64,000 bases of DNA from JAUPTX01 sp964652835 (GCA_964652835.1 CAZZCB010000001.1:34679-98678); one strand, 5' to 3'; shown: positions 16,484 to 26,107, numbered from the stretch's first letter. Translations and numbers: made by a program. Notes: a model not told the origin generated them from the letters alone.

Positions 16484-19400
16484 TTACTTTTTGTATATTT
16501 TTAAGACTCTAATTGTTCCATCTTGAAGTCTTGTAGCTTTTTCATAGACCAGCGTTCCTATTTTACCAGCATTATCTCTTCGTATTTTATTTATTTTTTC
16601 ATTTATCAAGCCTTGGTCTTTTGCTTCTTCGTAAATTCCAATATATCCATTTTTAAAAGATACTAAGTTTTTTGAAGATCCTGTAACCTCTCCGTAAGTA
16701 TTTACTACTTCATCTGCTTTAAAAAGCTTACTTCCTAAATCAACCTGTGTGCTAGAATTTGTTAAATATTCGACTCCACCCAAAGATGATTTTCCTGGCG
16801 ACGGAACGGCTGTCTCAAAAACATCTTCAGCCCTAAGAGCCGCTGAGATTTTATTTTTCTGTTCATTTATAGTATTTTGTAGAGCTTCGTATTCTTCACT
16901 TCCCGCTGGATATTTACCTGAATCTAAAAATTCTTGCGCAACGGCTAGTCTGTCAAAGTCAAGATTATACTTTAGCGCCTCGTGGTATTTAGAATTTATT
17001 ATTTCTCCCAAAGCTTCATTTCGAGCAACAGGAGTGTCGTCCATATTCCAAGAAGACAGGGCGGCAATTGGTATATACTTCTTGCCTTCTCTTTCGTCAA
17101 AAGATATCTCGTAGCTTTTTCCTGAAACATTTGCGCTTTCAGCTACGGGCACAGCCTTACTTGGAGAAGCTTCTTTGTTTAGAACAAAATCTTGCCCCTC
17201 AGAAACAGAAGTTACGTTAGGTGCCGGCTCTTTACTGAATTCTGTTGGAACAGGTTTTTCATACCAATTAGAAGGACCTGGTTTTATTTCCTTACTCACA
17301 ACGTTATACCCCTCATCAATCTTTGCCCTTAGAGCTTTCTCATAGTCAAAGTCACGAGAAGGCGCCTTAGCATAAGAGTTTTCTGGGGCTCCAGAAGATT
17401 CATTTCCAGCATTGAAAAACTTTCTTTCAGATTCTACAGCCTCCACCTCTGTGACCGCCTCTGGTTTATACACGACATCTTCACCGTTTAACCCCATAAA
17501 TCTAACCACTCCTTTTGAATCGATAGAAAATCCTTCTCCCTTTTTAATCACAGCGCTTTCATTAACCTCACCAGGTTTATAGAATCCCCATTCTCTGGCA
17601 AGCTGGTCTGGGGTTTTTGCCATAAGGTCTTTATACTGCGCAGGCACATCGTTTCCAAATTTTAGTTTAAGGCTATCTTGTAAATCATCTATCGCACCGA
17701 TAGCACCCCTTGATCCAGCCATCGCAGATTCCAGGACGCCAGATTCTGAAGGAATGTTTTTAACTGTTAAATCTTCTGGGGTCTGGCTTAGGCCCTCACC
17801 CCCGATGATCTCTGAAGTCTTTGGGGTAATTGGTGTGCCCTCTGTTTTAAAATAGTCATAAGGCACTCCTGTGATTTGACCTTTTAAATTTTTTATTTTT
17901 TCCACAGCATCACCACTTTTATCTAGCATAGCTTCCCATGCAGCATTAAAGTAACCTTGTTCCTGCGCATGTCTAATGCCTGCACCAAAGCTAAAACCGA
18001 GCATCGCAACGCTAGCACCTTTCAAAACAGCCAAGGCTCTGGCTTTGTCTTTTTCGCTTTGAGCCTGGTCGTCTTTTATAAATTGTTTAAATCTTTCAAA
18101 AACCTGCTCTTCTTTTGAAGCTTCGTTTGTTGACTTATCGAAGACCCCATCAGTGTTCGTATCTACTCCAAATCCGCCATTCATTTCAACAAGCACAGCA
18201 GCCTTCGACATAAGATCAGAGATTTTAAATTGGTTTACTATTTGATCTTTTGATTTACCGAAGTTTATACGACCATCTCTCATCATCTCGTCTGTCACAA
18301 AAATTCTAGTCTTGATAGTTTCAAGTATTCTTGCCTTACTTTTATCATCAGTCGTTTTTTCAAATTGACTAACTAATTTTCCAAGTCTTTCGTGAACATT
18401 TTCAGAATTAATAGATTTTTTAATTCCGAGGTCGTCAACCTCTTTTCCATACCTTTTTCTAAGCTCTTTGCCTTCAAACTCTAGTCTTTTCTTTCTATCT
18501 GCCAAATATCCTCCGACAGCACCTGCTACAACAATACCTATGCCTGTAGCCGCAAAAGTTCTACCTAGCCACTTGGTGGCGTAACCAGCTCCAATAAGTG
18601 CCGCGCCCTTAGCCCAATTACCCATATCCGTTCCTAAGATTTTTTCAGAAAAAGACGATGATATTTTTTCCATTTCTGGATTTTGCGTTATGTATCGTCC
18701 AAAGTTAACATGCATGTCCGTTTCTCTGATCATCATCATAACTTGTGTTTGCGCTTCTTTATATTTTCCGGCAATTTCAATTTCTTCTTCATTTGTTTTT
18801 CCTTTATCTTGATACTCTTTTTCAACAGCAGAAAGCATTGCTCGTGAAAGCTCATTTTTTTCTTTCATATAATCTTCTAATGCTTCACGATAAATTTTCC
18901 TTTGAGAATTTGTAGCTGTTTCTAGTGACCATTCATAAGGGATTTCGGAGAAACGACTAGCGGACGCATTGAAAAATGTTTTAGCTTCTTCTATTTTTTG
19001 ATCTCTAGAATTTCCAACCTGAACATACTCAAAATTAGGAACAGGTCTTCCTTTTATAGTATCTCTGTATTTAAGTTTTGGCGCCCCCATCAAATATTTA
19101 CCTAGAGTGGCAATATCCTCTTTATAATCCTCAAGTCCACCGTCTATTATTTTATTTATGGCTTTATCTCGAAGAGAAACTTGTCTTTGGTCTTTTGTAA
19201 AACTCGCCCCAATCTTTTTAAAGAATCCCATATTTTTTATCTCTTCTTCGTTTTGGTCTTTTGAAGCAAGATCTGCATCGAGATATATCTTTTGTTCAAT
19301 CTTTGAAAGTAGATACATCTGCTTGTCAGGCAATAGAGAGAAAAACTCTGGAGACATCGCATAAAGACTTTGCAAGGATTCTATACCAAGATCACTTAGT

Positions 19401-21565
19401 CTTTCTTTTACACCAGAGGACACACTTATATTTTCTAAATTTATTGATGGAGCTTCATTAACCCCTCTTTCATCTTCTGGTAAATCTTGCGCATTTTCTG
19501 AAACATCTTTAGTCCCTGATTCATTTCCAGCCGCTTCCAAAGCGCCTCTTTTTGCGATCTCTTTTTTTATTTCTTCAGAATTTTGATTATAGAAATCTTC
19601 GTCTTCTACTTGTAGGTGAATGCTACCTGACTCGTTTTTCGTTGCCCAAATACGATCTACAAATTCACTAACCGTTTCTTTCTTTCGGTCTTCTACATTA
19701 GTATTATTTTCTTCTGGGGTTTTATTTCGAGAATACTCTTCTTCTTTAACCCCTTTCCAATAAACAAAATCCTGGTCTTCTTTTGTAAGAGCCTCGTATT
19801 CTTCCTTTGACCAACCATTTTTTTCTAATACATCTTTTCTTTCTTCATAATCTGATTTCTCCTCCAGCTCAGGTTCAAGTGTTTCATTTTTTGGTTTGTT
19901 TAGGGCCTCTTGTTTTAAAGCTTCCAAATCTTCAAGTTCTTCCTCTTCTTGCTTTATAACTTCCTCTGATCCATCTACCACTCTTAATTCTTTAATAACC
20001 TCTTCTTGCTCTTCTATTTTTTTATTTAAATCTTCTATGTCCACCTGCACATCACCTGAATTAAGGAGTTCTTTTGCTTCTTTTACAGAAACATATCTAA
20101 CATGAACATCCAGACCCTCCTCGTCACTATGGCGAACAGACAGAACTCTGATATTTCTTTCTTCTTCTTTTTGTTCTTTATTAACAACAGCATCTTCTTG
20201 CACCAAAGCTTCTGCATGATTCTTAAACCATTCTTCTTTGGTTATCTGCTCTCTGAAAGCTTTCTGTTGATCCTCTATAGACATTCCTCGAAGGTCTTCG
20301 TTTGTAAATCCAAGAACTGGAAGAAATCTTCCATTCTCCACCCCTCTAAAATCATCAACGTCCCCCAGCCCTGCGTCATCCCCAGAAAAAGCTTCTGGTG
20401 ACATCGGTACTACAGCGCTTTTTGTAGGAGGATTTTCTTTTCTTTCATTATTTTCAGGGCTTGTCTTTTTATTTCTTAAACTCTCAATATACATCCCCTT
20501 ACTCATATTGGTGTTTAAAATTCGAGTGGCTTCCGCTGCAGACATTCTGTTAATTTCAGTATTACTAAACCCCCTCTTTAAAAGTGCGACGGATATTTCC
20601 GCCTTATTAATTTTTTTAGAAATCTCACTTTTATCATCATCTGTTTTTGCATATTTTAGAGCTGTTCTTAGTCTAATAAGACCATCCTCTATTTTTTTTA
20701 TATTTACACTAGACGAATATTCCCCGTCTTCATAGCCCATAACAAACTCATCTTTTGTTACACCTGAGTCAAGTATTTGATTTCTTTCTTCCTCTGTTAA
20801 AGATTTTATATCACCCTGAATAAAACCTTTTTTATTTAAAAGTTTATCGTCTATTTTTCTATTTACATAGTCACTAACATTAGAAAGCTTGTTTATATCT
20901 TCGTTAGTAAGTCCCGCGTCATAAAAATCCAAAATAGATTGTTTTTCGGCCAATTCATTCTCTAGTTTTTTTAGTCTATCACCCAGCAAAAATATATCCT
21001 TTGATTCTTTTTTATTTTTTGCAATTTCAGACTGAGCTAGTTTTATGTCGTGTTTTAGGATTTTAACTTTAGCTTGGATGGTTTTTTTGTTTTCATTTTC
21101 TCCAACAAAAATTGACTGTTTATTTCCTATTTTTTGCTCTGCAGAATTTTTATTCTCGCCCGAAAATCTAGCTCTTGAGATTTCAAGCCATTTATCTTTT
21201 GTATAATTATTTTGTAATATCTCAGCTAAATCCTCCCTTGAGTAAACCTCATTTATTTCATTAGCTGAAAATCCAAGCCCTAAGAATACTTTTAAATTAT
21301 CTCTAGCTTCTTCTATTTGAGAAGTACTGTACCCTGAATTATCATATACAGGAGACGCATCAAAAAACTCCCCTGAATCATCCCTATGTCTACCTTTCTT
21401 TCCCTCAAAACCCCTTCTTCTGGTGCGTCCGAAGCTCCTTTCTCTGATACCCGCAGCCTCTTCCTCAATTTTAAAATGAAGGGCATCGGTTGCACGATCC
21501 TCACCCTGAGCCATTCTTTGCTTTATTTTATTTAAATCAAAATCTTCTAAATTTTTAGGTGACAT
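16484..21565 (-). CDS. Giant membrane-associated protein with repeated helical motif
   Basis: About 1693 residues from the ATG at 21565 (MSPKNLEDFDLNKIKQ); the frame extends 7 codons further. No known family recognised. Numbered from the long frame, residues 100-620 contain at least five copies of a roughly 35-residue motif, for example LGLGFSANEINEVYS (101), KRGFSNTEINRMSAAE (337) and VLGFTNEDLRGMSIEDQ (424). Coiled-coil segments lie between the copies (170-220, 515-565). A Gly/Ala-rich hydrophobic region at about 985-1022 and another near 1180 suggest membrane insertion. VDTNTDGVFD is a calcium-loop-like motif. It is the outermost gene of the secretion-type cluster and could be a scaffold, surface protein or substrate. 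Confidence 0.6.
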   Translation of the reverse strand: MSPKNLEDFDLNKIKQRMAQGEDRATDALHFKIEEEAAGIRERSFGRTRRRGFEGKKGRHRDDSGEFFDASPVYDNSGYSTSQIEEARDNLKVFLGLGFSANEINEVYSREDLAEILQNNYTKDKWLEISRARFSGENKNSAEQKIGNKQSIFVGENENKKTIQAKVKILKHDIKLAQSEIAKNKKESKDIFLLGDRLKKLENELAEKQSILDFYDAGLTNEDINKLSNVSDYVNRKIDDKLLNKKGFIQGDIKSLTEEERNQILDSGVTKDEFVMGYEDGEYSSSVNIKKIEDGLIRLRTALKYAKTDDDKSEISKKINKAEISVALLKRGFSNTEINRMSAAEATRILNTNMSKGMYIESLRNKKTSPENNERKENPPTKSAVVPMSPEAFSGDDAGLGDVDDFRGVENGRFLPVLGFTNEDLRGMSIEDQQKAFREQITKEEWFKNHAEALVQEDAVVNKEQKEEERNIRVLSVRHSDEEGLDVHVRYVSVKEAKELLNSGDVQVDIEDLNKKIEEQEEVIKELRVVDGSEEVIKQEEEELEDLEALKQEALNKPKNETLEPELEEKSDYEERKDVLEKNGWSKEEYEALTKEDQDFVYWKGVKEEEYSRNKTPEENNTNVEDRKKETVSEFVDRIWATKNESGSIHLQVEDEDFYNQNSEEIKKEIAKRGALEAAGNESGTKDVSENAQDLPEDERGVNEAPSINLENISVSSGVKERLSDLGIESLQSLYAMSPEFFSLLPDKQMYLLSKIEQKIYLDADLASKDQNEEEIKNMGFFKKIGASFTKDQRQVSLRDKAINKIIDGGLEDYKEDIATLGKYLMGAPKLKYRDTIKGRPVPNFEYVQVGNSRDQKIEEAKTFFNASASRFSEIPYEWSLETATNSQRKIYREALEDYMKEKNELSRAMLSAVEKEYQDKGKTNEEEIEIAGKYKEAQTQVMMMIRETDMHVNFGRYITQNPEMEKISSSFSEKILGTDMGNWAKGAALIGAGYATKWLGRTFAATGIGIVVAGAVGGYLADRKKRLEFEGKELRKRYGKEVDDLGIKKSINSENVHERLGKLVSQFEKTTDDKSKARILETIKTRIFVTDEMMRDGRINFGKSKDQIVNQFKISDLMSKAAVLVEMNGGFGVDTNTDGVFDKSTNEASKEEQVFERFKQFIKDDQAQSEKDKARALAVLKGASVAMLGFSFGAGIRHAQEQGYFNAAWEAMLDKSGDAVEKIKNLKGQITGVPYDYFKTEGTPITPKTSEIIGGEGLSQTPEDLTVKNIPSESGVLESAMAGSRGAIGAIDDLQDSLKLKFGNDVPAQYKDLMAKTPDQLAREWGFYKPGEVNESAVIKKGEGFSIDSKGVVRFMGLNGEDVVYKPEAVTEVEAVESERKFFNAGNESSGAPENSYAKAPSRDFDYEKALRAKIDEGYNVVSKEIKPGPSNWYEKPVPTEFSKEPAPNVTSVSEGQDFVLNKEASPSKAVPVAESANVSGKSYEISFDEREGKKYIPIAALSSWNMDDTPVARNEALGEIINSKYHEALKYNLDFDRLAVAQEFLDSGKYPAGSEEYEALQNTINEQKNKISAALRAEDVFETAVPSPGKSSLGGVEYLTNSSTQVDLGSKLFKADEVVNTYGEVTGSSKNLVSFKNGYIGIYEEAKDQGLINEKINKIRRDNAGKIGTLVYEKATRLQDGTIRVLKIYKK

Positions 21566-21586
21566 AATAAATTTATTATACAACAA

Positions 21587-21711
21587 ACTTTGACAAAAAC
21601 AGCCACCTGTAGTTTATCCACAAACCGATTGACTAGGGACCCAGGGTAAGATACCATTTACATACGTGTTGATTTGGATGCGCGTCTAATAAACCATTTT
21701 TCAATTAAACG
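21587..21711. promoter_or_regulatory. Divergent promoter region with a DnaA-box-like site
   Basis: A 125-base spacer between divergently transcribed genes. TATAAT on the minus strand at 21575-21580 lies 9 bases before the giant gene ATG. A TTATCCACA sequence identical to the DnaA-box consensus lies at about 21614-21622. With a single copy, a regulatory or chance occurrence is as likely as a functional site. Confidence 0.4.
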
Positions 21712-22878
21712 TTGCAAAATAAGGGTTTTCCAGAAAGATTAATCAACAATAAACCAAAAAGGCTTATAAAAACTCAACAACAAGACCCAGATCCCCTTAA
21801 TCAAATCAGTTATTCGGGACAGGTATCAAATAACCTTAAAAAATGGCTTTTCCTTGGAAAGGCTTCTATTCCTTTTGCTCTAACCTTTTCTTTGATTGTT
21901 CTGCCGATAGCCAAATCTTCTGGGGACGAAATCCTAAAATCAAAAAATCTAAGCTCAAACTCTCAAAACCTAAAACTGCTTCAATCTGACATATCTCCGG
22001 CCGGGGCTGGCTCGACAGGAGGAGCTGAGATACTAATAGAAGAAAATGCCTTACTTGCCACGGGGATCTCAGGAGAAGAAAGTGCGCCGAAAGTGGTAAA
22101 AGCAGGGGCGGATGAAATCAGTGTATATATAGTACGTGAAGGAGACACACTTTCTCAAATAGCAGACATGTTTGGCGTAAAAGTAAGCACTATAAGAGGT
22201 TTTAACAACATACGAACAGACGGAGACTTAAAAACTGGTCAAGAACTACTTATTCTTCCGATAGACGGAGCTACATATAAAGTGGAAAAGGGTGACACAC
22301 TATCTAGTATTGCTAAAAAATTTAAGAGCGACGAATTTGATATTTCAGTATTTAACGATATAGGTGAAGATGGAGTTTTGGTGATTGGCTCTGAGATAGT
22401 TATCCCAAATGCAGAAAACCTACCAGTCGAGCCAGTAAAAGAAGTTACAAAAGTTGCGACTAGTACAAAAACAACAGTCAAAACTACCGCTTCTACGACT
22501 AAGTCTGGCGCGCCTTCTGGATTCTATACCCACCCAGTTCCAAGAGGTTCTGTTAAAAGCCAAGGCTTCCACGGACCATACCAAGCTCAAGACCTAGCCG
22601 CAAAAGAAGGAACTCCGATTGTTGCTTCATCTGCTGGTAGAGTTATTTCAGTTAAAAATGGCGGATACAACGGGGGTTACGGAACAATGTTAATCATCGA
22701 CGATGGAAGAGCAAACGTACTCTACGCCCACATGAGTAAAATAGATGTGACCCAAGGGCAGACTGTTAAACAAGGAGAAGTGATCGGATATGTTGGAAAC
22801 ACGGGACGTTCAACTGGTCCACACCTACACATCGAATACAGAGGAAAGAAGGGCCCTGTTAAAACTCCTACTTGGTAA
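21712..22878 (+). CDS. LysM-M23 peptidoglycan endopeptidase
   Basis: A 388-residue cell-wall enzyme. The best start is TTG at 21712, because no ATG occurs before the domains. A membrane segment at about 50-70 (IPFALTFSLIVLPIAKS) anchors it. Two LysM repeats follow (YIVREGDTLSQIADMFGVKV near 141 and YKVEKGDTLSSIAKKFKS near 189), then a Thr-rich linker and an M23/LytM domain. The zinc motifs are a His-Asp pair in FHGPYQAQDLA and HLHIEYRG, with YAHMS between. The first His and Asp are spaced wider than in canonical HxxxD, so metal binding may be altered. It would cleave peptide cross-bridges. It ends at a shared bidirectional terminator. Confidence 0.85.
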   Translation: MQNKGFPERLINNKPKRLIKTQQQDPDPLNQISYSGQVSNNLKKWLFLGKASIPFALTFSLIVLPIAKSSGDEILKSKNLSSNSQNLKLLQSDISPAGAGSTGGAEILIEENALLATGISGEESAPKVVKAGADEISVYIVREGDTLSQIADMFGVKVSTIRGFNNIRTDGDLKTGQELLILPIDGATYKVEKGDTLSSIAKKFKSDEFDISVFNDIGEDGVLVIGSEIVIPNAENLPVEPVKEVTKVATSTKTTVKTTASTTKSGAPSGFYTHPVPRGSVKSQGFHGPYQAQDLAAKEGTPIVASSAGRVISVKNGGYNGGYGTMLIIDDGRANVLYAHMSKIDVTQGQTVKQGEVIGYVGNTGRSTGPHLHIEYRGKKGPVKTPTW

Positions 22879-22887
22879 TTTGATAGG

Positions 22888-22934
22888 AAGTAAAAATAAA
22901 GCCGCACCCGAAGAGTGCGGCTTTATTTTTACTT
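22888..22934. terminator. Bidirectional terminator between convergent genes
   Basis: A near-perfect long inverted repeat (GTAAAAATAAAGCCGCAC and its complement), with A/T runs on both sides, serving the LysM-M23 gene and comM. Confidence 0.85.
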
Positions 22935-22938
22935 CTAC

Positions 22939-24438
22939 TTAATACTCTTCTTTCGGTCTATACGCCAGCGCCTCTAAAATATGTTTTGTTTCTATATCTT
23001 CTTTGTCATCTAAATCCGCAATGGTCCGCGCGAGTTTTATAATCCTGTGATATGCGCGCGCAGAAAGTCCGAGTTTTTCCGCAGAAGTATTTAAAATATT
23101 TTTTATATCATCTTTTAAGAAAACAACCTTATCTAAATCACGAACTGACATTTCGCTATTTGTTTTAGCTTTTGATCCAGTAAGTCTTTTCGCTTGCCTC
23201 TGCCGAGCTTTTATAACCCTTTTAACAATCTCACTACTTGTCTCGCCTGATTTTTCTTTCGCACCTAAAAGTTCGTAATCTATCTTTGGCACATCAACCC
23301 ACATATCTATCCGGTCTATTATCGGCCCTGAGATTTTCTTTTTATAACGAACTATCTCACTTGCCGTGGCGTTATCTGGTGGCGGATTCATCGCAGCTAT
23401 TAAAATAAAGTTAGTCGGGAAAACCGCAGTGCCTTTTGATCTTGAAATATGAACAACTCTATCTTCTAGTGGCTGACGAAGTGACTCTATTACCCTTCTG
23501 TCGAACTCTGGGAATTCATCTAGAAACAAAACTCCTTTGTGTGCCAAAGTTACTTCACCAGGTTTTGGAAAAGTTCCACCGCCAATAACAGAAACGTAGC
23601 TCGAGGTATTGTGTGGAGAGCGAAAAGGTGGATGAGTTATCAGGGCGCCATCTAAAGTTCCAGCCACACTGTGTATGCCAGTAATTTCTAAAATATCTTC
23701 TTTTGAAAGCGGGGGAAGAATGCCAGAGAATGCACGAGCAAGCATTGTCTTCCCTGTTCCAGGCGGCCCATACATAGCGATATTGTGCCCGCCAGCTGCC
23801 GCAATCTCAAGCCCTCTTTTTGCTACGTCTTGCCCACGAATATCAGAAAAATCGTTATGTGCTTTTGGGGGCCCGGATAAAATCTCGGTCAGCTCTTGCG
23901 GGGCGATACTGAAATTCACATCTTCTTTCAAATGGTTTATAACTTCGAGTAAATTTTTTGCCGGAAAAATATCTATTCCTTCTATCAGCGCCGCCTCTTC
24001 TTTATTTACATCTGGTATGAAAACCTCCTTAAATCCCAAATCTTTTAAAGTTTTAACCAGCGCCAAAATCCCTTTCACTGGTTTTAATTCTCCGTTCAAA
24101 GAAAGCTCTCCCACAAAAGCTTTTTTCTCAGGACTGAATTTAAGCTCTTCGTTTGAAAGAAGATACCCGAGGGCAATTCCTAAATCAAAATACGATCCTT
24201 CTTTTTTCACAGAAGCAGGAGAAAGAGAGACAACTATTTTTTGATTACTTTGTTTTGGAGATGAAAATCCGGAGTTTTTAATAGCGCTGCCGACGCGGTC
24301 TCTGGCTTCTTCGACGGCTTTGTCGGGGAGACCAACAACAGAAAAATTATGCAGACCTCTTCCGATATCTGTTTCTATTGTAATTAACTGCCCGTCTAAA
24401 ACATTCACCTGAGCAGAATATACTCTCGAGAATGACAT
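22939..24438 (-). CDS. comM: ComM/YifB-family Mg-chelatase-like AAA+ ATPase
   Basis: About 499 residues from the ATG at 24438 (MSFSRVYSAQVNVLDGQL). The order is N-terminal Lon-protease-like fold (VVGLPDKAVEEARDRV), AAA+ core with Walker A MYGPPGTGKTMLARAF and Walker B GVLFLDEFPEF, and a C-terminal Mg-chelatase domain (LSARAYHRIIKLARTIADL). ComM acts as a helicase promoting branch migration during natural transformation in other bacteria. CPR cells take up DNA, and pilB lies 9 kb away, so a competence role is plausible. A TTTAAA-17-TATACT promoter lies 6 bases before ATG, implying a leaderless mRNA. Confidence 0.93.
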   Translation of the reverse strand: MSFSRVYSAQVNVLDGQLITIETDIGRGLHNFSVVGLPDKAVEEARDRVGSAIKNSGFSSPKQSNQKIVVSLSPASVKKEGSYFDLGIALGYLLSNEELKFSPEKKAFVGELSLNGELKPVKGILALVKTLKDLGFKEVFIPDVNKEEAALIEGIDIFPAKNLLEVINHLKEDVNFSIAPQELTEILSGPPKAHNDFSDIRGQDVAKRGLEIAAAGGHNIAMYGPPGTGKTMLARAFSGILPPLSKEDILEITGIHSVAGTLDGALITHPPFRSPHNTSSYVSVIGGGTFPKPGEVTLAHKGVLFLDEFPEFDRRVIESLRQPLEDRVVHISRSKGTAVFPTNFILIAAMNPPPDNATASEIVRYKKKISGPIIDRIDMWVDVPKIDYELLGAKEKSGETSSEIVKRVIKARQRQAKRLTGSKAKTNSEMSVRDLDKVVFLKDDIKNILNTSAEKLGLSARAYHRIIKLARTIADLDDKEDIETKHILEALAYRPKEEY

Positions 24439-24444
24439 AATAAA

Positions 24445-24473
24445 AGTATACCGCAACCAATATTTTGTTTAAA
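24445..24473 (-). promoter_or_regulatory. comM promoter, leaderless
   Basis: On the minus strand -35 TTTAAA (24468-24473), a 17-base spacer and -10 TATACT (24445-24450), 6 bases from ATG. The rest of 24457-24593 holds no gene that I can support. Confidence 0.55.
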
Positions 24474-24593
24474 GTAATAAAAACAAAAAGTGTGAAAAAG
24501 TTTTTAAAACCACAAACAACAATCGAAGAGGTTTCGACCCTACACGAGAACACCGCTCGCACAATTCAATCCCCTCTACAAAAAGAAAGGAAA

Positions 24594-24619
24594 TTAAAAA
24601 ACCCTTTCGGGTTTTTTAA
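24594..24619 (-). terminator. Terminator of the DksA-like gene
   Basis: Minus-strand hairpin AAAAAACCC / GGGTTTTTTAA immediately after the stop codon at 24622. Confidence 0.8.
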
Positions 24620-24621
24620 GA

Positions 24622-24987
24622 TTAATCATTCATGTGTTCCTTACACGTCCTCGCAGCTGGATTCGCCATAAGCCTATCTTCTTCGATATCTTTTCCTGAT
24701 AGCTCACATTTTCCAAAACTTCCGTCAGCTCTCTCTATTTTTGCCAAAGCATTTTTAACATCTAAATATCTTTTTTCAAGCTGTCCTAAAGTGTTTGCTC
24801 TTATTGCAAAATCTTCATCAACATCCGCTGCGTCATTCTTATCTGAGACTTCGGCCTCACCTTCTTTTTGATAAGCACCCCAGTCCCCAGTCTCTGGATC
24901 CATTATTCCAAGCTCTGAAAGCTCTGCTTCAAGCTTCGCTCTTTCTTCTAAAAGCATTCCTTTAAATTTATTTGTTTCTGTTGTCAT
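24622..24987 (-). CDS. DksA/TraR-family protein with incomplete zinc finger
   Basis: A 121-residue protein with the DksA/TraR layout: N-terminal coiled coil (FKGMLLEERAKLEAELSEL), an acidic middle including DAADVDEDFAIR, and a C-terminal finger. Family members bind the RNA polymerase secondary channel and tune initiation. The finger reads FGKCELSGKDIEEDRL then ANPAARTCKEHM. Only the first Cys of each CxxC pair remains; the second positions are Ser and His. Zinc binding is therefore doubtful or rearranged, as in some C2-type DksA paralogues. ATG directly follows one arm of a 12-bp structured leader, without a Shine-Dalgarno sequence. Confidence 0.82.
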   Translation of the reverse strand: MTTETNKFKGMLLEERAKLEAELSELGIMDPETGDWGAYQKEGEAEVSDKNDAADVDEDFAIRANTLGQLEKRYLDVKNALAKIERADGSFGKCELSGKDIEEDRLMANPAARTCKEHMND

Positions 24988-25099
24988 CCCATTAGAGATA
25001 GCAAATTATTAATTTGCATACCTATTTAAAATTTTATGAATAATATCCGTCTGTAACTTTCTTTAACCTATTAAAGAATTTAAGTAAAAATCTCTAACG
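24988..25099 (-). promoter_or_regulatory. Structured 5' leader of the DksA-like gene
   Basis: On the minus strand CCCGUUAGAGAU (about 25090-25101) pairs with AUCUCUAAUGGG (24988-24999) through 12 bp including one G-U pair. It encloses an 8-bp hairpin (UUCUUUAA/UUAAAGAA) and another (GCAAAUUA/UAAUUUGC). The 3' arm touches the ATG. It could be a cis-regulatory RNA or a dispersed palindromic element. Confidence 0.5.
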
Positions 25100-25123
25100 G
25101 GACAAGTATTATTATTTTACCAA

Positions 25124-26071
25124 TTATCTAATACTTTGTGAATTAATCCTTTTTATAATCTCTTCTACCGACGGCGTGTGACTTGTCATTAAAATAGTAT
25201 TTCTATCCAAGTAAATATATGAGAAAACCAAGGCTCCGTTTTCATCATACAGGTTTCTAGACTCCTTGTTGAAGGTTACCCCGCTTTGAAATGTTCTCAG
25301 GAAAATATCTCCGGCAAAAGATTTTGGATCAATTTTAAACAATCTAACAAGGTCGTTTACCATCGAAACTTCCCAGTCTTTCATCGCTGAGAAAGATTCA
25401 TTAAAATCCTTAACCTTTAAAATAAGGAAGAGATTTCCCTTGTCTTCAACCTTATAAACACCAAGCATAAACTGACCTGTTAAATTATTTGTGACCGTTT
25501 CAGGAACATCTATACCGAGTTTACTAAATAGTACATTTACGTTTATCAAACTTTTTCCCACAGAAGTCTGATTGGTTATAAACATATTAGTTATCGTTTC
25601 GTTCTCAGCAAAATCTGCTTTTAGTGTATTGTGAATAGCAGTGAAAAAATTCCCTCTTGTTAGACTTGTTATATCTGTTTGTGTTTGGTTTTCAGAATAA
25701 ATAAGACTAGGTGAACCGATAGGGGCGACAACAGAAACAGGATTATCTTTATTCATTATTGTGTAAACAAAAATAAGAATACCCGCCACGATAAACATAA
25801 CACCGAGCAGTATCACAATAAGATTTTTTGTACTTGTCGGATCTTTTGTTTCTTTATAAGCCTTTCTTCTTTCTTGTTCGGCTAGGGCTATCTTTATAAC
25901 AGAACCTTTTTCACGTCGCATAATTTCTGCAATATCAGCAGAATAAGTTCTGATACCAATACCGACTTTTTTTGAATCAGTGTTTTCTTTTGAGAGAGGT
26001 GAAGGTCCCACAACTGCTGTGGTTTTTTCAAGCTCATTTTTTAAAACTTCCCTATCTTGATCTAAACTCAT
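25124..26071 (-). CDS. Single-pass membrane protein, CPR-type, unknown function
   Basis: A 315-residue protein. An 80-residue cytoplasmic N-terminus (GIRTYSADIAEIMRREKGSV) precedes one transmembrane helix at about 84-106 (LIVILLGVMFIVAGILIFVY). A 200-residue extracytoplasmic domain follows, with no catalytic motif seen. The N-terminal segment resembles cytosolic docking regions of CPR pilus or secretion accessory proteins, but I do not recognise a family. It lies upstream of the DksA-like gene on the same strand, separated by the structured leader. Confidence 0.6.
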   Translation of the reverse strand: MSLDQDREVLKNELEKTTAVVGPSPLSKENTDSKKVGIGIRTYSADIAEIMRREKGSVIKIALAEQERRKAYKETKDPTSTKNLIVILLGVMFIVAGILIFVYTIMNKDNPVSVVAPIGSPSLIYSENQTQTDITSLTRGNFFTAIHNTLKADFAENETITNMFITNQTSVGKSLINVNVLFSKLGIDVPETVTNNLTGQFMLGVYKVEDKGNLFLILKVKDFNESFSAMKDWEVSMVNDLVRLFKIDPKSFAGDIFLRTFQSGVTFNKESRNLYDENGALVFSYIYLDRNTILMTSHTPSVEEIIKRINSQSIR

Positions 26072-26107
26072 GAAAATATTTTACCACGCTTTAGAAAAAA
26101 CGAAATG

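Noticed and set aside
24465..24671. Plus-strand open frame of 68 codons between comM and the DksA-like gene
   Set aside because: It runs through a terminator hairpin and into the end of the DksA-like gene on the opposite strand, has no ribosome site, and its product shows no recognisable feature.
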